Assembly (NCBI GenBank): GCA_002506085.1
Contig: DAWV01000010.1
Coordinates: forward strand, 1 to 45,666
DNA: 45,666 nucleotides
Source of the DNA: Methanocorpusculaceae archaeon UBA425
GTDB taxonomy: Archaea > Halobacteriota > Methanomicrobia > Methanomicrobiales > Methanocorpusculaceae
Direction: 5' to 3'
The notes beneath the pieces were generated by a model. That model was not told where the DNA came from, did no database searches, and saw only the letters and a program-made list of their open reading frames with translations. The number at the start of each line of letters is the position of its first letter. Position 1 is the first letter of the stretch. Shown here piece by piece: positions 1 to 7,818 of the stretch. Both the position numbers and the translations under genes were made by a program.

Positions 1-193
1 GTGTTTTCCGTGTGATGATACGACCATCAAAAAGAATCCCGTACACGAAACCGAAGTACATCCAATAATCCATACTAAAAAAGAATAGTATGAATTCTGC
101 AATCCAGATTCGTTTCATCTCATAATTTTCACCATCAGACATCACATGAAAAAGAGTGGTCCATGTACACCCGAAGAAAAAAACCAACCGCAT
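1..193 (-). CDS. Possible partial membrane protein, runs off the left edge
   Basis: On the - strand an ATG at 193 opens a frame with no stop for 64 codons to the window edge. The translation is rich in Phe, Trp, Tyr and Ile, with a hydrophobic run around residues 34-55 (IWIAEFILFFFSMDYWMYFG), so it could be a membrane protein. I do not recognise a family. The start codon sits immediately beside palindromic repeat copy A (196-263), and no good Shine-Dalgarno is visible, so the true 5' end may have been altered by the repeat, or an internal ATG near 157 may be the start. It could also be a chance open frame; I am not sure. Confidence 0.3.
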   Translation of the reverse strand, partial: MRLVFFFGCTWTTLFHVMSDGENYEMKRIWIAEFILFFFSMDYWMYFGFVYGILFDGRIITRKT

Positions 194-195
194 TT

Positions 196-263
196 GTAAG
201 GCTGTGCCTTGCTCTCCGACTCGCTTCGATTGGATTCACACCAACACCGCATAAGTCCTATTC
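196..263 (+). repeat. Palindrome-rich dispersed repeat, copy A
   Basis: The copy begins with a GTAAGGC-TGT-GCCTTGC palindrome, followed by CTCTCCGACTCGCTT and then a block reading GGATTCACACCAACACCGC. The first part matches copies B (33199) and D (45381). The second part matches the reverse complement of copy C near 43745-43780. It lies between the possible partial ORF on the left and the first gene of the glycan island. Confidence 0.6.
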
Positions 264-404
264 TCAAAAAATTGTTGTTACACATAAATATGGGAACAAC
301 CTATTCTATCTTGGTATCAGGATTTGATATTCGTAGATTGAGTTCTTTTCGTACATTTGTATCAATAGTGTGGAATATTGAATCCTGAGAGGTTAGGATT
401 AAGC

Positions 405-2135
405 ATGCCTGGATTGTGTGGAATTTATCGAATGAATATGCCGATTGACTGTAATTTTTCAACGCAGCACGGCATTACCAAAACCATTGAGAAAGATGCG
501 GCATTATCTAATGTCTATCTTCGTCAGTATAGTATTCCCAAATTTCAAAATGATAAAATGTTCGTGAATGCGGATGAGCTGTTTTATTCTCTTGAAGGAA
601 CACTTCTCAATGCCCCTGAATTGTATCCTGAGTATAATGCCGGCAGCAAATCTGCGTTAATTCGTGCGATGTACCTGAACGAAGGCATACATTTCGTGAA
701 TAAACTGCGTGGTGATTTTTCCGGCGTAATTGTTGATAAGGCAAAGCAGGAACTGTATCTTTTTACGAATCACATTGGATCGAAACGAATATTCTATTAT
801 CGGAATGATGAAACAAAAGATTTCTTTTTCGCATCAGATTTAAAGGTTGTTACAACATTAATGCAGAAATACGGGTATCCGACAGAACTTTCAGAGACAG
901 GAGCCTACTGTCTTCTCACGTTCGGGTTTATGCTCAGAAATCATACGCTCTGTAAAGATGCAATACACCTGGAACCGGGAACCATTCTGACACTCTCTTT
1001 AAACACCGGAGATATCAAAAAAGAGACGTATTATACCTTGAAAAATACCCCTTACATCGAGGATAGTGAGGAGAACATCATACAGGAGATGGAGAGAAGG
1101 TTTTGTCAGGCAATAAAACGCGAATATGATATTGACAAGGAATACGGCTACCGGCATATCGTCACGTTAAGCGGAGGCTTGGACTCCCGAATGACACTGG
1201 TTAAAGGGATTATGCTTGGTTATGGGAATATACGAACATTAACGTTTTCTCAGAGCGGGTATCTGGATCAGCTCATATCACAGAAGATAGCTGCCGACCT
1301 GAATTGCGATTATGTTTTCCATGCTTTGGATAATGGTAATTTTCTGCTGGATATCGGGAGTTCCATCAAAGCGAATGACGGGTTAATTCTCTATGGGAGT
1401 GCTGCTCAGCAGTTGTCTTCGGCTGCAATGTTAAACTGGGACGGGTTCGGGCTGTTACACACGGGTCAGGTTGGGGATTTAATATTAGGCTCATATTTAC
1501 AAGACACGTCGCATCATCCGGTAAACAACACGCTTATTCATAAAATCGCCTATTCATCAAAGCTGCTGGATAAAGTTCCGGATGTTGTTCTGGAAGAAAT
1601 ACGCAATACTTATGATAATGATGAAATGTGTGCATTTTATGAGAGGTGTATAAACGGGGTCTATAACGGATATTATATGACACAGAATTATTCAGAATAC
1701 GCATCCCCGTTTCTTGATGTGGATTTTCTGGATTATGTGATGAAAATCCCACCGAAATTAAGATATAATAATAAAATCTATGCCAGGTGGATTACATTAT
1801 GCACCCCTGTCGCGGCACGGTATATCTGGGAAAAGACCGGAACGAAAATTAATGCCAATTACTTTGTGAGTTTGTATAAGCGTGTAATACGCTATAGTAA
1901 AATCCATATCCTGAAATGCAGATTGATTTCAATGAAACCGCTTAATCATTGGTATTCTCATAACCCTGCCCTTAAAGCATATTTCGATGAGCATTTTACC
2001 AATGGGATTTCACAACTGGATACGTATTCAAAACTGAAAAATGATGCGGCGGGATTGTATCACACCGGATCCGCATCTGAAAAAATCCAGGTGCTGACAT
2101 TATGTGAAGCGATAAAGTGGCTTCGCTTAACATAA
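405..2135 (+). CDS. Asparagine synthase-like glutamine amidotransferase
   Basis: Two-domain AsnB-family protein, 576 residues from the ATG at 405. The N-terminal part resembles the class II glutaminase domain (GLCGIY at 3-8; LRGDFSGVIVD at 101-111). The C-terminal part is the ATP-pyrophosphatase synthase domain with the PP-loop SGGLDS at 256-261. AsnB enzymes transfer glutamine-derived ammonia to an adenylated carboxylate; in glycan clusters such proteins are usually thought to amidate a uronic acid, which is inference here. In true AsnB the catalytic Cys is residue 2. With the ATG start it is residue 5, whereas a TTG at 414 would give the canonical MCGIY start. A longer TTG start at 378 is also open. 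A GAGAGG lies about 12 nt before the ATG. The convergent flippase follows after 28 nt. Confidence 0.85.
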   Translation: MPGLCGIYRMNMPIDCNFSTQHGITKTIEKDAALSNVYLRQYSIPKFQNDKMFVNADELFYSLEGTLLNAPELYPEYNAGSKSALIRAMYLNEGIHFVNKLRGDFSGVIVDKAKQELYLFTNHIGSKRIFYYRNDETKDFFFASDLKVVTTLMQKYGYPTELSETGAYCLLTFGFMLRNHTLCKDAIHLEPGTILTLSLNTGDIKKETYYTLKNTPYIEDSEENIIQEMERRFCQAIKREYDIDKEYGYRHIVTLSGGLDSRMTLVKGIMLGYGNIRTLTFSQSGYLDQLISQKIAADLNCDYVFHALDNGNFLLDIGSSIKANDGLILYGSAAQQLSSAAMLNWDGFGLLHTGQVGDLILGSYLQDTSHHPVNNTLIHKIAYSSKLLDKVPDVVLEEIRNTYDNDEMCAFYERCINGVYNGYYMTQNYSEYASPFLDVDFLDYVMKIPPKLRYNNKIYARWITLCTPVAARYIWEKTGTKINANYFVSLYKRVIRYSKIHILKCRLISMKPLNHWYSHNPALKAYFDEHFTNGISQLDTYSKLKNDAAGLYHTGSASEKIQVLTLCEAIKWLRLT

Positions 2136-2163
2136 TTTTTCCGGATTCTGCGGGGTTATTTCC

Positions 2164-3639
2164 TTACGATGATACAAGCATCTCTTTTACATTTTTATCT
2201 GTTTTAAACAGGTGTATCTCATAACTAACCAGGATAATTCCGGCAGCAATGAGGATAATCCAGGAAGATACTGCAAAATACACCATTACAAGAAACATCA
2301 AAGCAAATACTCCGGACAGAAAGATGTTCTTTTTTGCCTTCGAAAAAATCTCTCTGAAATGACCCCCGGAATATTTCACAAAATAATAATTTGAATACCC
2401 AACAAGGAGTACGCCGGATACCATGAATAAAACGAGGGAAAGATATACACTGCCCAGTACACCGCCGATAATCAATGAGATTAAGCGTAAAACAATGCTT
2501 ATGATGTTCATTTTCAGCCCGAACTCCTGAATCTCCATGATTGACACAATGGGGCTGATAGGCGATGTGATGAACACAAGAAATATCCATGCAGTAAGAA
2601 TCTGGGCATATATCCCGGCTTCATACCATTCCGCACCAAATACTACCGAAAACAACACGCCGCCGGTGACCGCAAATATGGAAAACGGAACAATTGAGAT
2701 GCTGGTAAGTACAGCGAGAACGTTCTCGACAAGCGACGGCAGTGTATTATTATGTTTTGCAATTGACGCACGCTGAAAAAATACCTGAGATATGGAACCG
2801 CCAATTAACGCCATAGGGATTATCAGAATCTGGTATCCAAGTGTGTACAATCCGACAGCAGCGGGTGAAAAATAAATGGATAACAAAAACACCGGGAGTA
2901 CACCGGATAGTGTGTTTAATACTGCAGACCATGAATCAATCATCGGGAATTTTTTGTATCTGATAATCTGCACCCGGATATTTTTCAGAGAACAACTTGC
3001 CCGAAAAATCCCTGCATCAAATTTCACTACCTGATACAGCAATATCAGTGTTCCTATTCCCTGCCCCAGAATCTGCCCGACAATAAGAGACCCGGCATTC
3101 ACAAATCCGAGAATGCCAAAGCCCAGTTTCAACCCGGATGCTGATGATGACTGCAGTGCCTGTGTTGCTGCCTGGGTTCCAAAGCGCGTTCTTCTGGTAT
3201 TCCAGTATCGGAGAATCGTATAAAGTCCGTCAATTATGACCGCAACCGGAATGAGAAACAGATACTGGGCAAGAGTGGGCTGATTCAGAAGTCCGGCGAT
3301 AGAATCGCCAAAAAAGAACATAACAAAGATGGAGAGTAAACTCATACAAACGAGAATTATGAGACAGGCAAGAAACACCGCTCCCGCATCCGTATTGTCT
3401 TTCGGCAGCAATATTGCCAGTTCATACCGCATACAGGCGATAACCGCGATAATACTCACAATGGATATGAAGGTGGATGCAACTCCGTAGATTTCCGGGC
3501 TGAAGATGTAGGTAATGACGGGTGTCAGACAAATACCGACAACCTGTGCAATAACAGTGCCGGAAACAAGTTTGCCGACATCCCTGCCGAAGGATTTCTT
3601 TGAACCCGTGTCAGACGGGACTGGCTGCAAATCAGTCAT
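2164..3639 (-). CDS. Wzx-type oligosaccharide flippase
   Basis: A 491-residue polytopic membrane protein of the MOP/polysaccharide-export superfamily. After a short polar N-terminus it shows VSGTVIAQVVGICLTPVITY and IFSPEIYGVASTFISI, the typical first two helices of the Wzx/RfbX group, and about 12-14 hydrophobic segments in all, at the usual length. The family flips lipid-linked oligosaccharides across the cytoplasmic membrane, so it fits export of the glycan built by the neighbouring enzymes. A second flippase of a different subgroup is at 18066-19520. The gene is convergent with the amidotransferase and follows the radical SAM gene on the same strand after 81 nt. No clear Shine-Dalgarno precedes the ATG. 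Confidence 0.9.
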   Translation of the reverse strand: MTDLQPVPSDTGSKKSFGRDVGKLVSGTVIAQVVGICLTPVITYIFSPEIYGVASTFISIVSIIAVIACMRYELAILLPKDNTDAGAVFLACLIILVCMSLLSIFVMFFFGDSIAGLLNQPTLAQYLFLIPVAVIIDGLYTILRYWNTRRTRFGTQAATQALQSSSASGLKLGFGILGFVNAGSLIVGQILGQGIGTLILLYQVVKFDAGIFRASCSLKNIRVQIIRYKKFPMIDSWSAVLNTLSGVLPVFLLSIYFSPAAVGLYTLGYQILIIPMALIGGSISQVFFQRASIAKHNNTLPSLVENVLAVLTSISIVPFSIFAVTGGVLFSVVFGAEWYEAGIYAQILTAWIFLVFITSPISPIVSIMEIQEFGLKMNIISIVLRLISLIIGGVLGSVYLSLVLFMVSGVLLVGYSNYYFVKYSGGHFREIFSKAKKNIFLSGVFALMFLVMVYFAVSSWIILIAAGIILVSYEIHLFKTDKNVKEMLVSS

Positions 3640-3720
3640 AGGCTGCGTGAGATCATGATCGTGGAAATAGCTCCATATTTTGTCGGAATAAATAATCTAA
3701 TGATATTGGAATCTCTCTCA

Positions 3721-5019
3721 TCACAAAAGCCGGTTTTTATAGAGCATATTCTTATAGAGCCTGCTTACGTAATATCTGATTGTGGGTGTATGTGACAATG
3801 CCTTTCCAGCTTTGCTGACCAGGTTTGTCGCAGGAGACTGCTCCTCTTCCTTTAGCATTGGAATCTCGGATTCTGCGACTAACCAGTCCTCCATCATGGA
3901 TTTTTTGCGCGGACAGCGTTCCCATCTAAATGATTGGGAGATTTCCGTACAATACGCACAAAAATCAATCGGATTATGTAAAGACTGTTCTAATTCCCAG
4001 GGATCAATGTTTTCATGAATATTGCGTCCTTCATTTACCGGATAATGCAGATTATATGCGGAGTTAAATTTTCCAATCAGTTTTGCTACCGGGCACTGCG
4101 ATATTGTCCCGTCTCTGAGAAAAAGACAGCCGTAATATTCACATTTTGTAAATGACCTGCGTGAATCATTTACCGGATTGAGTGTCAGTTTCTTATAGAA
4201 ATGATCTACCTGCTGCGATTTCCCGATACCCATGCTGGTCATCTTTAATTCAAGATTGTTTTCCCGGATTGTTCTCCTGATTTTATCCATAATTTTCACA
4301 GTCGGGATATATGGCGATACATCAAAACCTGAATCTGTATCTCTCATCGCAGAAAAAAGAGATTCATCTGTTTTTGGAATGAGTAACCCGTTTGTTACAA
4401 TCCGGATATCTGCATCAGGAAAAACAGTGCGTGTAACTCTGATAAATTGCCAGAGATCCGAATTTAACAGTGGTTCTCCGCCCATCAGCCGGATTGTTGA
4501 AATACCCCAGAATAACTCTTTAACCCGTTTTATATCTGCGATATAGGTGTTGAGATCTGCAAACAGCTCTTTCTCTTCCAGATTGCTGAAATGCGTACAT
4601 CCTTTGCAATTTAAATTGCAGTGATCCGTTACCTGAAACTCCAGATAATTAAGCCGGGGTTTATGCAAATCCACCGGAACAAGATACCCGGATATATTTT
4701 TTATCTCAGATAAGCGGGTATACACATAATGCGGGATGTAATATACCTCCTTATTCGGCAACCCTTTTAATAACGCGGCTATCCTGGCAGTTTCACTATT
4801 TTCCGTGGTCAGCACGATGGCGGCGGCTGTATTCTCAATACAGGCAGCTCTGATTGCCGAGAGAATCTTATTCCGTTTATACCCGAATAACGTGTGAGAC
4901 TGATAAAAAATAATCTGTTTATCTGAGAGAGTATCGATAAGGAACGGCTTGATATTTTTAAATAAGTCTTTCTGACCAATTACGATAATCGTCAATTTAC
5001 ACACACCAACAATTATCAT
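3721..5019 (-). CDS. Radical SAM protein with Cys-rich C-terminus
   Basis: 432 residues. Residues 10-125 form an alpha/beta region that I cannot assign. The radical SAM core follows, with the CxxxCxxC cluster motif at C134, C138 and C141 (DHCNLNCKGC) and a GGEP motif at 181-184 for SAM binding. The C-terminal part has six more cysteines (C293, C298, C309, C354, C357, C369) spaced like a SPASM/Twitch auxiliary Fe-S cluster region. Proteins of this type occur in polysaccharide clusters, but the reaction is unknown; it might modify a sugar or lipid carrier. The start is uncertain: a palindromic TATA-like element lies so close to the ATG that GTG at 5004 or TTG at 4995 (behind GGTGTGTG) are real alternatives. 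Confidence 0.85.
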   Translation of the reverse strand: MIIVGVCKLTIIVIGQKDLFKNIKPFLIDTLSDKQIIFYQSHTLFGYKRNKILSAIRAACIENTAAAIVLTTENSETARIAALLKGLPNKEVYYIPHYVYTRLSEIKNISGYLVPVDLHKPRLNYLEFQVTDHCNLNCKGCTHFSNLEEKELFADLNTYIADIKRVKELFWGISTIRLMGGEPLLNSDLWQFIRVTRTVFPDADIRIVTNGLLIPKTDESLFSAMRDTDSGFDVSPYIPTVKIMDKIRRTIRENNLELKMTSMGIGKSQQVDHFYKKLTLNPVNDSRRSFTKCEYYGCLFLRDGTISQCPVAKLIGKFNSAYNLHYPVNEGRNIHENIDPWELEQSLHNPIDFCAYCTEISQSFRWERCPRKKSMMEDWLVAESEIPMLKEEEQSPATNLVSKAGKALSHTPTIRYYVSRLYKNMLYKNRLL

Positions 5020-5021
5020 TC

Positions 5022-5036
5022 ATATTCCCGGAATAT
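5022..5036. promoter_or_regulatory. 15-nt perfect dyad over the radical SAM promoter
   Basis: ATATTCC-C-GGAATAT is a perfect palindrome with a 1-nt centre. It overlaps a TATA-like TTTATATTCC on the - strand directly upstream of the radical SAM gene. Its position suggests an operator, but no regulator is identified. Confidence 0.4.
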
Positions 5037-5341
5037 AAACATTGGGCTTAAACATAATTGTTCTTGTTTTATCTTTTTTTATCTGGATGCGGGGCCTCTT
5101 CGTAAACACGTGATTCCAGGAATATTACCTGATACAAAGAGTATATTATCCCAAATTCCCCAAGAATTTCTCGTATTTTACCTCATACTATCTGAACCGG
5201 ATTACAGGGATGCAGCACTTTTGATGATACCAGTCAGGGAAGAGAATATAACCACAACCCTGCTGATTTACGGCTGAAGACGGGGCAGTAAATCCCTGGT
5301 TTGGGGAATCGCGGACGAGGGTCCCGCCCCTCTCAGTGGGT

Positions 5342-5362
5342 ATACGGAAAGACCGTATTTTT
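5342..5362 (+). terminator. Hairpin plus T-run in the 5020-5414 intergenic region
   Basis: ATACGG-AAAGA-CCGTAT followed by TTTTT forms a compact stem-loop with a T-tract. The roughly 75 nt before it (about 5268-5340) are GC-rich with complementary GGGG/CCCC runs, unlike the AT-rich sequence around. This could be the 3' end of an unannotated small RNA, or a leader element ahead of the aminotransferase. The rest of the 395-nt gap between the divergent genes shows no convincing ORF. Confidence 0.4.
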
Positions 5363-5370
5363 CACCAAAA

Positions 5371-5380
5371 ATATCTATAA
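5371..5380 (+). promoter_or_regulatory. TATA-like box for the aminotransferase gene
   Basis: An AT-rich ATATCTATAA box lies about 35-70 nt upstream of the two candidate starts (5415 and 5442). A start of transcription near 5403 would fit the usual archaeal spacing of roughly 26 nt from the box centre. Confidence 0.4.
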
Positions 5381-5441
5381 CATATCAGTTTTAACCTACA
5401 AATAGTTCAATTACATGAACAACTATACTACTATTTTGTAT

Positions 5442-6530
5442 ATGATTCCGATTGCAAAACCTGTCGCAGGAGAAGAAGAGGCCGCCGCCGTACATGCGGT
5501 AATCCTTTCCGGAATGATGGCATCCGGAGATGTAGTCCATCAATTTGAACATGCATTTTCAGGGTTCTGTGGTGCCAAATATGGTGTTGCCACCACAAAC
5601 GGCACGACTGCCCTGCATGCAGCTTTGCTTGCAGCCGGAATATCCGCAGGCGATGAAGTCATTGTTCCTGCCTTTACCTTCTTTGCTTCGGCAAGTACGG
5701 TAAGCATGTGCGGGGCGACGCCTGTATTTGCAGACGTCCTCCCGGATACCTTCAATATTGACCCCCAGTCAGTGGAGCAGAAGATAACCGGAAAAACGAA
5801 AGCGGTGATTGGTGTCCACCTCTTCGGTCAGTGCTGCAATGCCTCTGCGCTCAAGAGAATTTGCGCAGACCATCATCTCATCTTCATCGAAGACAGTGCG
5901 CAGGCACATGCCGCAAAATGGAACGGTCGCATTTCCGGCAACCTAGGTGACATTGCCTGCTTCTCTTTTTACCCGACAAAAAATATGACCACCGGGGAGG
6001 GAGGGATGATTGTAACTTCAGACAAGGGTGCTGCTGACCGCGCGTCTGTCATCTGCAACCATGGTCAGGCCGAAAAATACCTGCACAGTATGATCGGCTA
6101 CAATTACCGCATGACCAATGTTCATGCCGCAATCGGTAAAGAACAGCTGAAACGGCTCCCGGGTTTTACCGCACTCCGTCAGCGCAACGCAAAAATTCTG
6201 AGCGATACAATAACCGCAAAAGGAATTACCGTCCCTTACTCCGCCCCCGAAGCAGAGCATGTCTATCATCAGTACGTCATCCGTGTTGAAAACGAATTTC
6301 CGATGACCCGTGACGAACTCATGACATACCTTACCGGAAAAGGTATCGGATGTGCTGTTCACTACCCGATCCCCCTGCACAAGCAGCCGGTATTTGCTGA
6401 CGCAAACCGGGATGTCAGCCTGCCCTTCTCTGAAGACTGTGCAAAGCATGTACTCAGCCTGCCGGTTCATCCATCAGTTACTGAAGATGAGTGCAGATAT
6501 ATTGCAGATGTCATCAATACCATCTCCTAA
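5442..6530 (+). CDS. DegT/DnrJ/EryC1/StrS sugar aminotransferase (WbpE-like)
   Basis: PLP-dependent nucleotide-sugar aminotransferase of 362 residues. Visible landmarks are GTTALHAAL (54-62), ED-SAQAHA around D151 and Q154, and the PLP lysine K180 in FYPTKNMTTGEGG. The family starts with (M)IPIAKP followed closely by GEEE, which is why I chose ATG 5442; ATG 5415 adds nine unconserved residues. With the oxidoreductase, dehydrogenase and acetyltransferase downstream, the best role is transamination of a UDP-3-keto-GlcNAc-uronate to the 3-amino sugar (the WbpE step). It is separated from that trio by a 351-nt gap with its own promoter-like sequence. A role on another keto sugar is possible. Confidence 0.9.
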   Translation: MIPIAKPVAGEEEAAAVHAVILSGMMASGDVVHQFEHAFSGFCGAKYGVATTNGTTALHAALLAAGISAGDEVIVPAFTFFASASTVSMCGATPVFADVLPDTFNIDPQSVEQKITGKTKAVIGVHLFGQCCNASALKRICADHHLIFIEDSAQAHAAKWNGRISGNLGDIACFSFYPTKNMTTGEGGMIVTSDKGAADRASVICNHGQAEKYLHSMIGYNYRMTNVHAAIGKEQLKRLPGFTALRQRNAKILSDTITAKGITVPYSAPEAEHVYHQYVIRVENEFPMTRDELMTYLTGKGIGCAVHYPIPLHKQPVFADANRDVSLPFSEDCAKHVLSLPVHPSVTEDECRYIADVINTIS

Positions 6531-6548
6531 TTTTTCATGTTTTTTTCC
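6530..6548 (+). terminator. T-rich terminator after the aminotransferase
   Basis: Immediately after the TAA stop there is a TTTTT run and then a TTTTTTT run, separated by CATG. Archaeal RNA polymerase terminates on such T-tracts, so the aminotransferase may be transcribed apart from the genes that follow. Confidence 0.5.
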
Positions 6549-6828
6549 ATAAGATTTCTCAAGCATTTTCCCGGCAGAGTATCCTCTGTATTCTGTTCAT
6601 CCGAGAGCACATCAGACATGCCGGTTCAGAGAAAAACAGGCTTCACCCAATGATGAAAAATATGCGAAATTCTATCTTTCAGCGATGACCCGGGGTGTCA
6701 TCCACTCTTATGGAGTGACCATAAAAAAAGTGAGAAAATGCAATATATTCTCTTTTTTAAACAGAGTTGTTATAGTTAGTCGCCAATCGGCGGAACCTAT
6801 ATTATTCCTGACAGGGAAATACACCACC

Positions 6829-6846
6829 ATATACAAATCTTATTTC
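6829..6846 (+). promoter_or_regulatory. Promoter-like region before the oxidoreductase operon
   Basis: A CATATACAAATCTTATTTC segment lies about 40-50 nt upstream of the oxidoreductase ATG and can act as a TATA box with a leader of about 20 nt. Upstream in the same gap (6549-6881) there is a CGCCAATCGGCG palindrome at 6781-6792 and another AT-rich box near 6797-6809. I see no gene in the gap. Confidence 0.4.
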
Positions 6847-6881
6847 TGACGCAACTGTTCGAAATAGGGGGTATGAGTTAA

Positions 6882-7793
6882 ATGAAAGTTGGTGTGATTG
6901 GAACTGGAGTCATGGGACAGAATCATTCCCGTGTTTACTCCGAAACAAAAGGTATAGAGGACGTTGTTCTGTTTGATGTGGTAACAGATGCAGCGCAGAA
7001 AACTGCAAAGAGGCTGGGCATAAAAACCGCTTCATCCATAGATAAACTCCTGGACGAGGTGGATGCCGTGAGTATCTGCGTTCCGACACAGTATCATAAA
7101 GACACAGCATTAACCGTCATTGATTCCGGAGTCGCTGTATTGATTGAGAAACCGATCTGTTCTACTGTTTCAGAAGCGGAATATCTTCTCGACCATGTAC
7201 CTTCCGGTGCAACGGTTGGCGTTGGTCATATAGAAAGATTCAATCCTATTATCCCGGAAATTGTAAAAATTATAGACAACCCGCTTTATCTATCGATTAA
7301 CCGTCATAATCCTGCATCCGACAGGATTGTCGGGACGCCTGTCATCGAAGACCTCATGATCCATGATATAGATATTGCCAATCATTATTTTATGAAAGGA
7401 GATTACACCCTGACTGCCAGCGGGACGGATGATGTAATGGGTGTTCTGGTTAATAATCAGAATACGCCGATGTACTTCTCTGCAAGCCGCAAAGCATCAA
7501 AAAAGGTACGGACCATCTACATTGAGCAGGAAGACCTCACCATCGAGGGCAACTACATGACCCAGGAGGTGTACATCCATCGAAAACCCGGTGTATATCA
7601 GAAGGATAATGAACGGTATGTTCAGGAAAATGTTGTGGAGAAGATTGTGGTTCCCAAAGTCGAACCTCTTAAACTCGAACTGCAGACATTCCTTACCTGT
7701 GCCAGAGATAAAACGGCTTTTCCGGTTACATTGGAAGAGGCAACCGAAAACCTGCGCATTTGTAATGAGATTCACCTGGCGGCGGGCATCTGA
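6882..7793 (+). CDS. Gfo/Idh/MocA-family sugar oxidoreductase (WbpB-like)
   Basis: 303 residues, the usual family size. The N-terminal Rossmann fold has GVIGTGVMG at 4-12, the conserved EKP at 89-91, GVGHIERFNP near 115, and a MIHDIDIANHY segment near 160 resembling the family catalytic region. The family oxidises or reduces sugar carbons with NAD(P). Between a DegT aminotransferase, a nucleotide-sugar dehydrogenase and an acetyltransferase it best fits the WbpB step, oxidation of C3 of a UDP-GlcNAc-uronate. An AGGGGGT lies 10 nt before the ATG. It is the first gene of a three-gene operon: the dehydrogenase starts 25 nt after its stop. Confidence 0.9.
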   Translation: MKVGVIGTGVMGQNHSRVYSETKGIEDVVLFDVVTDAAQKTAKRLGIKTASSIDKLLDEVDAVSICVPTQYHKDTALTVIDSGVAVLIEKPICSTVSEAEYLLDHVPSGATVGVGHIERFNPIIPEIVKIIDNPLYLSINRHNPASDRIVGTPVIEDLMIHDIDIANHYFMKGDYTLTASGTDDVMGVLVNNQNTPMYFSASRKASKKVRTIYIEQEDLTIEGNYMTQEVYIHRKPGVYQKDNERYVQENVVEKIVVPKVEPLKLELQTFLTCARDKTAFPVTLEEATENLRICNEIHLAAGI

Positions 7794-7818
7794 AGAGAAT
7801 ATGCCTTAGGAGTATTCC

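Noticed and set aside
5268..5365. Possible tRNA gene in the GC-rich intergenic segment
   Set aside because: No acceptor stem, T-loop GTTCRA or anticodon arm could be fitted.
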